From: Siphonodentalium dalli
Lineage: Eukaryota; Mollusca; Scaphopoda; Gadilida; Siphonodentaliidae
DNA: 64,000 nucleotides
Direction of reading: 5' to 3'
Assembly: GCA_032622095.1 (NCBI GenBank)
Contig: CP136068.1
Coordinates: 155,337,151-155,401,150, forward strand
The notes beneath the pieces are model-generated. The model saw only the letters and a list, made by a program, of their open reading frames with translations, had not been told where the DNA came from and did not search any database. This document shows, one piece after another, positions 11,542 to 22,955 of this stretch (position 1 is the stretch's first letter; every line of letters starts with the position of its first letter). Position numbers and translations under genes: made by a program.

Positions 11542-11917
11542 TTAACCCTTTACCCAACAAACCGGCCAAAACCGGCCAAATAAAGCTGCAACAGCCTAAA
11601 TTATCTTGGGTCTGTCTCAATAAAACCATACAAATATGGATATCATTGGAACCGGCTCATTGACCACATTGTGATAGTTACAGTTATGCCCTGTGCCAAT
11701 GCATTCTCTTATATATGCGAGTCGACCATAGGTCGCCTCGCATATATAAGAGAATGCATTGGCCTAAAAAAAACTTTTTTTTAACACTTTTTACCATTTT
11801 TTCTTTAATATGTGTTAAGCCAATGCATTCTCTTATATATGCGAGGCGACCTATGGTCGACTCGCATATATAAGAGAATGCATTGGCACAGGGCCGTTCT
11901 GTTGGGTAAAGGGTTAA
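11542..11917. mobile_element. piggyBac-like MITE with TTAA flanks
   Basis: TTAA at 11542-11545 is followed by CCCTTTACCCAACA. The exact reverse complement, TGTTGGGTAAAGGG, is followed by TTAA at 11914-11917. TTAA target duplication with CCC/GGG outermost bases is characteristic of piggyBac-superfamily elements. The body is 368 bp with no transposase. Most of it is a complete two-hairpin element (copy 6), so this is either a nested insertion or a chimera. Confidence 0.75.
11688..11896. mobile_element. Hairpin MITE, copy 6 (short form)
   Basis: Two intact 69-nt hairpins (11695-11763 and 11819-11887) with consensus arms, separated by a 55-nt T-rich spacer instead of the usual 220 nt. The outer ends are CCCTGTGCC and GGCACAGGG. 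The longer TGTGACCCGCC terminus is absent, so the hairpin pair can exist without it. Confidence 0.9.
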
Positions 11918-12056
11918 ACACCCGCCGTCCCGTCCACCCTATATACTGAGGCATAACTTATACAAAATCGAAGACTGGCACCCAGTGTGTTTTTCTTGAG
12001 GACACAATTGTCAAGGTTACTCACGCTGTTGGCGTAGGATTGTTATATGTGACAAC

Positions 12057-12657
12057 TTAAAGGGGTACTGTACCCAAGATGTTGTTGTTGGTTTCTATAA
12101 TCCCCGAGTCGGAGAATAATGTAACAACTTTTCCATTTTTTGAAAGTTTGTTGAGTACGAAGTATTGTTACGGATGGCAAATTTACCGGAATGCAAAAAT
12201 ACAAATTGTCGTTGTCGAGTAATTTTTGTAAAGTTTTCAACCAAATGAATCAAATAAACATTATATTATATGGTTAGTAGTCCCATATACTCATTTAAGT
12301 TAGTGTACCGTCACTAGTCAATGAGTGGCTTGGGTTTTCTCCCCGTATAAGCATAATGTTTCAAACGATCGTGTGTGCAATTGTTTTCCTAATCCAATAT
12401 CCCTCAATTATAATTTGATTACGTTTTGTACACGGAAATTCGAATTTTAAGAGACGCCATTTTATGGCTGGAGCCATAAAATCAATTTATATTAAATTAT
12501 TAACTTTTAAATTATTAAATTTTAAGATAGCCTATTAACCTGAGCGTTTACAGAATACATCTTCGACTCAAATTACTTATATTTCTATATAGTATCGATA
12601 ATAGATCGTTGTTATCACCGGGAATTTATTGAAAATGGCGTACAGTACCCCTTTAAG
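12057..12657. mobile_element. TIR MITE, 601 bp, ends CTTAAAGGGGTACTGTAC
   Basis: A perfect 18-bp terminal inverted repeat: CTTAAAGGGGTACTGTAC at 12057-12074 and its complement at 12640-12657. The interior is AT-rich and non-coding. TTAA-like ends make a piggyBac-type origin possible, but the boundary between TIR and target duplication is ambiguous. Confidence 0.7.
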
Positions 12658-13454
12658 AAATTATCAGTTCCCAGGGCCTTGGTGTCGAACGTGTTTTCCT
12701 TTTTTGGAAACTATGAAAACTGGTTCAGCCAGTTACAGAGGTGATAACGATTTAAATGCAGACGGGGAACCATAGTGTAGTTATATGTGTCGATAACTTC
12801 CTGTTGATTCTCCGAGACAAAACCATACATGGAACTGACATGACCACTACCCGATGACTTTGAAATACATTTCAATAGATAAACCCACACACATGCACGG
12901 ATTGAAATAATTGGATGGGACATGTCATGACATGATATTAATTATTTGATCCAATAAAGTGCATTAAGACACAGTCGCATGGTTTTCATAAATCTGAGCA
13001 GCAATACATTTTCACTAAAGGATTTTGTTCTAGATCATGAGAGTTCAGAAACATTGAGTTTCACATATCACCATAACTGAATATGGAATTAGAACAGCCA
13101 TTAAAAGAAGACCCCGCTAACAACACCAAATAAAAAACCATTCCATGCATGTAGGTTAAATATTACCCTCCTTAGAGTCTAAATAATAAATCACCAAATA
13201 CATGTAGTGTGTGGTCGAAGAATCATCTTTCCCTGCCGCGCTCACTCACCATTCTCCACCTTGTTTTTCACGCGCTATTATCTCTCTCACTCCCTACGTC
13301 TGCCTTACATATACTTTTGTGTTCTATTGAAAGTGTTCAACTATCATTTCCCAGTTTTCAGTCAGTGGAATTTTTCTTCAAAACAATCTACTTTTACGAA
13401 GGGCGGTTGGTGTGCGAGCGCCCATGCGCGCGGGCGTGCCTAACTTAACCGTTT
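12658..13454. other. No recognised gene
   Basis: Two overlapping plus-strand ORFs near 13207-13448 (78-79 codons) lie out of frame with each other over a C/T-rich stretch. Neither shows a recognisable motif. Confidence 0.5.
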
Positions 13455-14215
13455 AATGGTGGATTTTCACAATTTATTATGTGCGGATTTACGACCGTGT
13501 GCGACAGCTACACATATTAAAAAAAATGTCGTTATCGCGATAACTTGAACAAACCGTCTGCCGATTTGATACATCTTCTACTATATATTTTGAGACTTCC
13601 GTATATGTGTATATCCTTTATAGACTCGAAAACGGCTCGACCGATTGAGCCCAAGCTAGCTATTTAAGGGTAAAAATCCACGAAAAGTGCCATCGCACCG
13701 CTTCTGAGAACGCCGAGCATTCCTTCGCCATCCGCCCTGCCACCGTCGTTGGAATTGATGGGTTAATGATTAAGGAGCGTTCGTAACTGCGATGTCGTTG
13801 TTAAAGAGCGTTTATATACACGAGTATAAATACGGCTAAATCGACCGTCTCGGAAACTGCGGATATCGAGACGAAATTTCGTACTCAGGGCTTCCAAGGG
13901 ACGGGGGAGATTTTCGTCGTGTCAGTTTGTCCGTCTGAGGTGACCTTGACATTGAAACGGGTACCCACAAATGACATTGGGCGATATCTCGTCGTCAGGG
14001 ATGACATCGACGTGAAATTTGTTATGTATGGTCAACTCGGGACGTGGAATATTTTTGTCGGGTTATTTTGTCCACACAACATGACCTTGAAATGGGTACC
14101 AGCAAATGATAGCATGCTGTCGGCGTGCCTGTACGAGGTTACATTGAAAAACAAAAATTAATGGATCGACCATGGGACCAATCCCGCCAGTGGCGGGCTG
14201 ATCTGCTAGTAGTTT
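13455..14215 (-). repeat. Degenerate repeat module with CCCGCC/CTAGCAG end
   Basis: The minus-strand start reads CTACTAGCAGATCAGCCCGC. This recalls the starts of the modules at 42.08 kb (ACTAGCTGGTGACCCGACTT) and 56.46 kb (GCAGGATTACCCGGCG). Inside are loosely repeated phrases such as GACATTG, CGTCGT and ACCTTGA. It is old repetitive DNA of unknown family, and the ORF at 13919-14161 is a by-product. Confidence 0.4.
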
Positions 14216-14654
14216 ATAAAAGAAGTTTTCAGAGAAATATCTTTATCGATTTCGCAAAGCAGATGTTTTATCTGATTTATGGCTCTTAAATTGTGTACTT
14301 TAGCAAACCTATAGCGATAACTTTAAAGCATATCAATGGAACTGATCCATTTTCAACAACAGTGTCTCGAGATAAATCACGACTTCGATTTTTTTTCTGT
14401 CAAAGTTACTATGATAGATCAAAAACCATCTGCAATGCTCAAGCGTTGTTAAATATATATTATTATTGGCGTACGTTCGTCATATTACCATACTGTTGTG
14501 GATACCGTTTTGAATCTACCCATATATAAATAAATTATAATATGTATATATTCTAACAAGTGTATCGCCTGATACATGTCAAATCAAAATAGATGCACAG
14601 TGAACAGTTTCACATGAAGTTGCTGGGCATTAGCAATTCACAATGGCTAGATTT
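14216..14654. other. No recognised feature
   Basis: AT-rich. The 78-codon ORF at 14293 has no recognisable motif. Confidence 0.5.
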
Positions 14655-14925
14655 TGTAAAAAAATAAACAGGCGTTTTCACCAAAATGGTTGCCATGGCA
14701 ACGGTGTACATTTTCAAGCTTCAGATCATTTCCAAAATGACTTATAATCATGTGATATACATGTGTGTCAACTTTGATGCTTTTAACATAAAACTGACGA
14801 TTTTGTCCGCTATCGGCCCCACTAATGGTGTGTTCATTGTTTATTGGGAAGAGTTTCTCATGTTAGGGGTGGCCATTGGCCCGGTCACATGTTACATAAA
14901 ATCTCTCACACAAGTAATATCCTAT
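14655..14925 (+). repeat. Dispersed repeat, inverted relative to 8560-8835
   Basis: Second copy of the family described at 8560-8835. It lacks the fold-back duplication seen at 8309-8364. Confidence 0.7.
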
Positions 14926-15823
14926 GGATATCCTGTTGATATGATATATGGCTCATAATAAAGGCTATAATCTCTAGAATGAAACAAGATTCAATTTGAT
15001 GCAACAAATTGAGAAAGGTTCCTCATAAAGACAAATACGTGAAGTGATAAAAACAGCAATTTTTGACAATGATCTTGACCTTCCACAGTGACATTGACCC
15101 TTGAGATGAGTACTGACGGTTCGTCTTGGAGAATATATCAATATAAATATTAGTAGAAAACAATATCCACCAATAAGTCCACCGTTATCACTAAAATACT
15201 TCATATATGATAATTTTCGAGATACATTCGCACACGTTCAAAGCACACACACTATTCGCAAAGTTGTCATTTCGAATAACACTTTTATCAGTGTATCGTG
15301 TCACCAGGACAAGCATGTAATCCAGTTATGAAAAGGAAGCTCGACGCACATCTATTGAATTTTCGTCGTTTTCTACGTCGTGATTATTTTAAATTTTAAT
15401 GTAATATGGTACAAACATGTGATATTCCTGCAGCAATTATATTGGTATTCTACTTTGCTAATATGGGCGTTGTGTACCTGAACTAAGAGCGGAGATATAA
15501 TTAAAAAAAGTGTCCTAAACATGGATTATAGTGGCAAATGGGAAACACTTTGGACACTCCATGACTCACATTGGTGTTTGGAAATTGTATCCATTGGCAA
15601 TGGTGCAAGAAACATTGAACGCTATATAGGTGTACTTTAAGTCTTGGATATGTATATATATGTATAGCTGTATATCAGACCAGACACACGTTCGTAAGAG
15701 CCTAATCCGAATAGTATGTCAAGTTGATGTATACATTTATATATTGATAACACATATAGTAATGAGCTCATTAACATTGGTATAACGGTCATGCATTCAG
15801 TCATTGTCAAATAGGTCAGTTAT
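14926..15823. other. No recognised feature
   Basis: AT-rich with a few AGGTCA/TGACCT words near 15068-15100. No gene. Confidence 0.5.
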
Positions 15824-16800
15824 GTGATTCTCCGTATGCCGGTTGATGCCCGGAATTTGTATCAGACTGGGAAGATCGAAACGGTCATGCAGTCAGGCAT
15901 GGTAAAACAGGTCAGTCAGGCATGGTCAAACAGGTCAGTCAGGCATGGTCAAACAGGTCAGTCAGACATGGTCAAACAGGACAGTCAGGCATGGTCAAAC
16001 GGGTCAGTCAGGCATGGTCAAACAGGCCAGTCAGGCATGGTCAAACAGGCCAGTCAGGCATGGTCAAACAGGCCAGTCAGACATGGTCAAACGGGTCTGT
16101 CAGGCATGGTCAAACAGGCCAGTCAGGCATGGTCAAACGGTTCAGTCAGGCAAGGTCAAACAGGCCAGTCAGGCATGGTCAAACGGGTCAGTCAGGCATG
16201 GTCAAACAGGCCAGTCACGCATTGTCAAACCGGCCAGTCAGGCATGGTCAAACAGGCCAGTCAGACATGGTCAAACGGATCTGTCAGGCATGGTCAAACA
16301 GGCCAGTCAGGCATGGTCAAACTGGTCAGTCAGGCAAGGTCAAACAGGCCAGTCAGGCATAGTCAAACGGGTCAGTCAGGCATGGTCAAACAGGTCAGTC
16401 AGGCATGGTCAAACGGGTCAGTCAGGCATGGTCAAACGGGTCAGTCAGGCATGGTCAAACAGGCCAGTCACGCATTGTCAAACAGGCCAGTCAGGCATGG
16501 TCAAACGGGTCAGTCAGGCATGGTCAAACAGGCCAGTCAGGCATGGTCAAACGGGTCAGTCAGGCATGGTCAAACGGGTCAGTCAGGCATGGTCAAACAG
16601 GCCAGTCACGCATTGTCAAACAGGCCAGTCAGGCATGGTCAAACGGGTCAGTCAGGCAAGGTCAAACGGGTCAGTCAGGCATGGTCAAACAGGTCAGTCA
16701 GGCATGGTCAATATGGCCAGTCAGGCATTGTCAAACAGGTCAGTATGGCATGGTCAAACAGGTCAGTCAAGTGCTTCTCCGTATGCCGGTTGATGGCAGA
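15824..16800 (+). repeat. 23-bp minisatellite, about 38 copies, with duplicated flanks
   Basis: The unit is GTCAGTCAGGCATGGTCAAA plus CAG (23 bp). Variants differ mainly at GGTCAG/GGCCAG, CAG/CGG, and GGCATGG/GACATGG/CGCATTG. The array (about 15895-16770) is bracketed by a direct repeat, TTCTCCGTATGCCGGTTGAT, at about 15828 and 16776. Because 23 is not a multiple of 3 and the unit has no stop codon in any plus frame, all three frames stay open and read the same 23-residue cycle. This gives ORFs of up to 327 codons. I see no splice or start evidence that it is translated. Confidence 0.95.
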
Positions 16801-17253
16801 GAAGTGACGAATTTACATATTTAAGAATGCTGGCGGAATGTCGCCAAGTTGAGAATTTGGTGATGGAGTCCTGTGATGCTTGAGGTGATTTATGTCCATG
16901 TTGGTTGCGTAACTAACTCTGGGAGGGCGGTACCCAGTTCAGATTCTCCCGGATACGTTAAATTTCCTGTGGAGTGGTATAACGGGCGATTCGTCCATCG
17001 AAGCCTTTGACAGTAACGTAATCTTAGTAAGTACATGTCCTTTCAAAAATAATTGTCCTGCGCATCTGCCTGCACCTTCTTGCGACGAATGAGGGTAGGA
17101 AGTTAAGTGATCAATTATAAAGACCATAATGTGTTTTGTTCGCGGTTTTTATATTATACCTTGTAGAATCGTTTATGGTGGTCTATTGTCTCTATGTAAT
17201 AAGATCCTTTTATCAAACTAATGTAGACTTTGGTGTTGGAGTGAAGTTCTGAT
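16801..17253. other. No recognised feature
   Basis: Unique-looking sequence without ORF or repeat evidence. Confidence 0.5.
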
Positions 17254-17719
17254 ATATGTGACCCGACATATCAAATCCAGTCGTAAGTCGGGATTTTTTT
17301 TACCCTGTGGCAATGCATTCTCTTATATATGCGAGTCGACCATAGGTCGCCTCGCATATATAAGAGAATGCATTGGCCTAACAATTGTTTTTCATTTTTT
17401 TTAAATAAATGTTTCTTACAATTTTTAGGACATAAAATAAAAAACATCCATTACCCTGCAGGGAGCCCCACACATATATAGAAGCATATATAAGAGTGTC
17501 GTCTGCTCATGTCTGTCTGGGGCTCTGTATGGGTGAAATTATAAAATTGTTAATGAATACAAGAAAACATTATTAAAATTGTAAAATATTGTTAGGCCAA
17601 TGCATTCTCTTATATATGCGAGGCGTCCTATGGTCGACTCGCATATATAAGAGAATGCATTGGCACAGGGTAAAAAAAATCCCGACTTACGACTGGATTT
17701 GATATGGCGGGTCACATAT
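17254..17719 (+). mobile_element. Hairpin MITE, copy 7 (full length)
   Basis: A complete 466-bp copy. It consists of the TIR ATATGTGACCCGACATATC, the shared TCGTAAGTCGGGATTTTTTT and TACCCTGTG segments, hairpin 1 (17309-17377), the AT-rich and GAGCCCC interior, hairpin 2 (17596-17664), and a mirror-image right TIR ending GGCGGGTCACATAT. The hairpins lie within extended inverted termini, so the element is nearly palindromic at its ends and nested-palindromic inside them. It has no coding capacity. ATAT at each end may include a TA-rich target duplication. Confidence 0.95.
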
Positions 17720-20112
17720 GTTATTATATCCTCCCATTACAGTCCTTCAATTCTCTATCTAATAGAATTGTGATGTAATGGACATTAAACATTTAGCAAT
17801 GCATACCAACCATCACTTAAGACTGCAATTACAGTTATTCTTCGTGTAACTAAGGCCAGAGTCATAGTGATCCGCTGAACGGTGTGTGTTGGTCAAAGTG
17901 ACTCCCAATGCTTGTGAGTCGTGATTAAAGGTATGGGAGGCCTTGGCGATGGGTATGCTGTGAAAATATTTCCACCGGTCAAAAACCGCCACAAACAGAA
18001 ATAATATTAAAATGTAGACAGACTTTGTCCGTATACAAATAAGAAATATCGCATAAACAGTATGTTATTGCCATATGTTTGACCATTGTTATGGAAACAG
18101 ACGCATACAAGGTTACTTTCCTGGTGTTTGTTTATATTATGATGGTAAACATAAAGAGCGTTCTTTGTTGCTGCATTCCTGATATGGAACCAATAAAGAG
18201 CGTTTATATCATTTGTGTGTGATTAGCCAGTAACACTGTGCTGTCTTCTGTAACACAATCAGGCTCTTGCTTAGGGAAAATATAGTAGGTCTTTATGATA
18301 GCATGCTGTTTACGCGATGGTCATGATATATATGAACGAAACTGTGTGCGTTTTAATGTTTTTCTGTTTACGGTGATTGGATCAAATATGAATATTTTCG
18401 ACAACTAAGGCCTCTCGTGCCTTTAACAATAAGCTAGTCATATAGACCCGACTTTTCTCTCAGTGTATATATATAACTATCATATGTTTGTATAGCCATA
18501 TGGACCAAGGGCATGGAGCTGCAGCCCAGAACGCTTTAAATGTTCAATATTTCGGGCACTATTCGGACAAAGTGTGCTAATATTGGGGCAAATTGTATTA
18601 GTTTTCATATTTGTGTCCGCATTGTACCAAATTTAACCTATTTTGAATGTATAATGCTATATTTATGAGCATACACTCTTAGAAAACACTGTCGGGTTTA
18701 CAGTGTCGGACCGTCATAATCCGACGGTCCTATAACGTTTAATCAGTTGTACGGTGAATCACGGTTGTTTTGTGGGCCTTGCAAATGGTCAAAGTAAAAA
18801 ATGTGCGTGTTTCCAAGTTCATGCCGTCAAAATTCAACAAAATATTTATCGGCGACAAAATTGTATAGGACAGTGACTCCATACAGTTTGACTGAATCTG
18901 ACTCTGCTGATATCTAATATTTATTATTCAGTGCAATGATCCGGTATATTCATTCTGTGCAATGCACATATCCGCCTTGTCTTGCGTCCGTAATTAAATT
19001 ACGTTGTTTTCATCAACCGACTTTATCATTCACGAATTTCTTTCTCTGCCATTGTCGCCCGGAAAACGCAATTGTTTGGGGGGGGGGGGGGGGGGGGTGT
19101 AAGCTATACAGTTGTGGACTAATGCTAAAACTGTCTGACTTCGGTTCCTATGTGAACGGACAAGTTCTAAATCTGCTAAAACCGGCTCAATCATTGATAT
19201 TTTCCACTAAATTGTGACAACTGGGTTGTCTTCGAGCTGCCACTTCGACCTGTCGGCTATGACTTGTCTACATTAGTCTCAGAGTTGCTATCAAAACATA
19301 GATACGTTAATTTTACTGACACACCAGGATACAGGTACACGTGCTAGAGTAATGCACAGGCGCTTCGATGTCAACAGCAATTGGTAATAATAACAACAAC
19401 AACAAAAACAACAACAACGGGGCAGCTATTACTATTAGAATGTTGACAGTGCTGCCAGTTTTCTTAACTTGACCATTAAATCCAGTTGACAGTGTTCTGA
19501 TAGTTTTGAAGCACATACATGAACATCTGCACGAGGGGATATACTGTACGCAAAAATATACAACGGTGTGACTGTTACTGGTTACAGTCTGCCAGTTACT
19601 TAAACCATTTTGTACCGTGGAACATGCTACAGCCTGACCGTATATATATGTTTAACGGTCCAAGGTTGGCAGTGATGTTGCGCAGTATGACACCGATAAG
19701 CGACGGGCATTTTTCTAAAAGTGTTTGCAACACATTCAACACACCTAGATCAATACTCTGAAAACAACACATTCCATTTTACACGCTTGTAATGTTCTTT
19801 GAGAACAACGATTGAGCCCGCTGAATGCACATGATCCATGGACAAAATACTAAAATACCAATATAGGCTACACCAGTGACATATAGTATTATTATTATTA
19901 TTGTAACTTCATCATATATCAGGAGCCTTTGCGTTAGCATTTAGGCGCCGCGAAATAGTTTAATTCCATATTGTTCTATGTATTATATATATATAGTAAC
20001 ATTATATACCCAACAAAATTAACAGCAACACAAATGTGTATATTGTGACGTATAATGTCACATAATTCGGGTTCAATTTGTTCCAAGTGCGCTTTTTAAC
20101 GTTTATATAAGT
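17720..20112. other. No gene; microsatellite and poly-G
   Basis: Contains a G20 run at 19078-19097 and an (AAC)n tract near 19388-19419. ORFs at 18936, 19313 and 19519 have no motif; the 19313 ORF reads the AAC tract backwards as a leucine run. Confidence 0.5.
19078..19097 (+). repeat. Poly-G tract, G20
   Basis: Longest G run in the window, within non-coding DNA. Confidence 0.95.
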
Positions 20113-20165
20113 CACGAATGTAGTGGGGTGTGTGTTACTGGGGGATACGGCACTGTGGTCTTTGG
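20113..20165 (+). repeat. Isolated 50-bp satellite unit
   Basis: Matches the unit tandemly repeated at 22308-22862 (GTAGTGGGGTGTGTGTTACT, then GGATACGGC and TGTGGTC). It is a single decayed copy 2.2 kb from the array. Confidence 0.75.
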
Positions 20166-20182
20166 GACACAGTGTGTAAACA

Positions 20183-21398
20183 TGATTCAAGATTCAAGAT
20201 TCTTTATTGTTGTTCTAATTACACATGTAATATACGAACAAATCAATATATAATAAATAGCACTATGGTGTAAACAAATAAAATGGTAAGTAAAACATTG
20301 AAATTTAATAAAGTCATCGTATACATTTACCGTCGTCACATGTGTGTCTAAGGCAAGGTGGTGCTGCGGTGATCCGAATAATATAGTATGCCAATGGTTG
20401 CATAGTTCATTCCTGTGAGGTGTACCCTCGATAGGGAGTGAACTATGCAACATGTTGGGCATATCTTAAAAACCCACACAACTTGTTCATGTGCACAGTG
20501 TCGGTTGTGTTTAGAATTGAGCAGAAGTTATAAACGTTTATTTGTTCAGTAAGATGGCGGGGATGAAATATGTTTCTTAAAGAGCTAACACTGGTGCATT
20601 CCATGATCAAATGGTATTCGTCCCATATTGAACAGCGAGTGCAATGTGTGCAGACTCGCTCTTCAATAGGTGTCTTAGACTTAGTCCAAGACCCAGTTTA
20701 TATGGGAAGATAATTATTAGTGCACCTAAATTTTGACAGTAATCTAAGATTTTTATAATTTAGCACTGAACGATATTTTTCAATTCCAAAATCGTGCTTA
20801 ATGATTCGATATATTCTACACTTTTCCATAGTTGATATTTCACTTCGCCATTCGCTTACAAATTTACTCTCAAGATTCTTACGAATAGTGACCTTAGTAC
20901 ACTGCATACTAGCAGTCGACACTCAATGGATATACGCCTGTTTCCCCATACACCATGACAGTTGGAGTACTCGGCTTTAGTCCAAGGACATATTTGAGGA
21001 ATTTCAATTGTTATTTCTCTATTCTTTTAACATATTGTGTTTGATATCCCCAAACTTCACAACCATATAGCAAAATGGGCTTCACAGTTCTAGAAAATAA
21101 TTAAATCTGTATATCGACTGATATGTCAAATTTTCTTGCTTTGTGTAAGAGACCAAACATTGATCGATTGGCTTTCGATATCAACCCACTTATCGCTTTG
21201 CCGTAGGAACCATTTCTTGTAAATTATATAACTAGATATTTAAATTGTGATAAGACTTGTAAGGGTTCGTTGTTGAGTAATATTCGTTGTCTTGGTGACT
21301 TGTCACATCCAAACATCATCATTTTGGTTTTTGTTACGTTTACGTTTAGCTTCCAAAATGAGCAATATTCTGAAAATTGTTTCATTGCAACGAAGCGG
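20183..21398 (-). pseudogene. Decayed LINE, C-terminal part of RT ORF and 3' tail
   Basis: Read on the minus strand, translation gives the post-catalytic part of a non-LTR retrotransposon ORF2: the segment WKLNVNVTKTKMMMF, then QFKYLG, RNGSYGKAISGLISKA, KPILLYGCEVWG and VYGETG. It continues with KFRCTNNYLPI and a Cys/His cluster (CTHC and DEYH, followed by C). Stops and frame changes interrupt it several times, so it is dead. No RT palm motifs remain; the copy is 5'-truncated at 21398, directly against a TIR element. Its 3' end carries AATAAAG and a short (GATTCAA)n-type tail at about 20184-20200. Confidence 0.75.
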
Positions 21399-22244
21399 TT
21401 GACACTAAATGTTCCCCAACTGACCCACGCAGCACATTAAGCCATACACCTGATACAGACCAATGTTACTCTGTAGTAAAACAAAACGTTTTGTTAAAAG
21501 GCCTCATTAGCAAAGGGTATGTGGCATGCCACGCCATCCGTTGAAGCATGCCACAGGCTCTTTGAAAAGCTAAAATCCTAACATTGCCAAAGGGTAATAA
21601 CTCTATAAAGAATGTACCTTTACGAAATAACGGCGATTTGTATGAGAAATTACAACACCACAATAGATCAACTCTGGTGAAATATAAAAATCAAATTATT
21701 CTTTAGGGTGGGTGGGCTTGCTGGAGGTTTGGGTTACGCTCTTTAAAACACTTCTTCAAATATTTCCGTTATTTCGTCAAAAACACTTCTTCAAATATCT
21801 CCGTTATTTAGTTAATAAAAATAATTTCTTATTTCTATAATTCGCGCTATTTCGTTCTTATTTCTATAATTCGCGCTATTTCGTCATTTCGATGCATTTT
21901 TTATTCCGCTATTTCGATGTATTTTCCTATTTCGCTTTTTCGTTGTATTTCATATCTCGATAATTCGCTATAGTTGACATATTATGGGATATTGGCATGC
22001 CTCAACGACTGGCGTGGCATGCCACATACCCTTTACCACTGAGGTCTTTTAACTAATAGTTTTGTATTACTACATAGTAACATTAGTCTGTATCAGGTGA
22101 GTCATCCCAATATAAGATTTCTAAACTCTTAGCTACGATACCGTGGTCGATATAAATAACCGATCAGGTTATCGTTGCTAAGTGATTGGAAATCTTATAT
22201 TGGGCCGACTTAATGTGCTGCGTGGGGTAGTGAACAAATGTCAA
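21399..22244. mobile_element. TIR element, about 120-bp termini, nested insertion in right arm
   Basis: The left arm begins TTGACACTAAATGTTCCCCA and continues through CACGCAGCACATTAAG to GGCATGCCACGCC near 21535. The right arm (about 22013-22244) is its reverse complement, interrupted by a 99-bp element at 22106-22204. The interior is dominated by TATTTCG/AATTCGCG words. There is no ORF. Confidence 0.8.
22106..22204. mobile_element. 99-bp MITE nested in another TIR
   Basis: CCCAATATAAGATTTC at the left end matches, inverted, GAAATCTTATATTGGG at the right. A smaller internal inverted repeat (CTTAGC with GCTAAG, ATAACCGATCAGGTTAT) makes the whole insert foldable. Its absence from the left arm of the host element identifies it as a later insertion. 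Confidence 0.8.
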
Positions 22245-22307
22245 AAATAAATAAGACCACACTTAGCTTTTTATGGGAATAAATAATAAAAAAGCTATAT
22301 AAATATA

Positions 22308-22862
22308 AGAAATGACTGTAGTGGGTGTGTGTTATTATGAGATATGGCGCTGTGGTCGTTAATGAATGCAGTGGGTGTGTGTTATTGTGGGATACGGTGC
22401 TGTGGTCGTTAATGAATGTAGTGGGTGTGTGCTATTGTGGGATACGGTGCTGTGGTCGTTAATGCATGTAGTGGGTGTGTGTTATTGTGGGATACGGTGC
22501 TGTGGTCGTTAATGAATGTAGTGGGTGTGTGTTATTGTGGGATACGGTGCTGTGGTCGTTAATGACTGTAGTGGGTGTGTGTTATTATGAGATATGGCGC
22601 TGTGGTCGTTAATGACTGTAGTGGGTGTGTGTTATTGTGGGATACGGTGCTGTGGTCGTTAATGAATGTAGTGGGTGTGTGTTATTGTGGGATACGGTGC
22701 TGTGGTCGTTAATGAATGTAGTGTGTGTGTGTTACTGTGGGATACGGTGCTGTGGTCGTTAATGAATGTAGTGGGTGTGTGTTATTATGAGATATGGCGC
22801 TGTGGTCGTTCATGAATGTAGTGGGTGTGTGTTTTTGTGAGATATGGCTCTATGGTCGTTGC
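22308..22862 (+). repeat. 50-bp satellite, 11 copies
   Basis: The unit consists of GTAGTGGGTGTGTGTTATTG, then TGGGATACGGTGCTGTGGTC and GTTAATGAAT. A variant with ATTATGAGATATGGCGC occurs at units 1, 6 and 10, so variants are interspersed. The last unit is degraded. An inverted relic follows at 22894-22955, and an isolated unit lies at 20113. Confidence 0.95.
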
Positions 22863-22893
22863 TGCACATTTAGCGAGAACCGCTTTGTGGTTC

Positions 22894-22955
22894 GCACAAT
22901 CTACCCCAACGACCACTGCGACATACCCCCAATAACACGCATACCCACTACGTTC
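22894..22955 (-). repeat. Inverted relic of the 50-bp satellite
   Basis: The reverse complement reads GTAGTGGGTATGCGTGTTAT, then GTCGCAGTGGTCGTTGGGG. It is a diverged, opposite-orientation unit 30 bp past the array end. Confidence 0.7.

Noticed and set aside
15895-16770. CRISPR-like array
   Set aside because: Units are contiguous 23-mers with no unique spacers, in animal DNA. It is a minisatellite.
15824-16807. 327-codon ORF as a repetitive protein
   Set aside because: The array is open in all three plus frames because a 23-bp unit without stop words cycles through the frames. No start, splice or domain evidence selects one frame.
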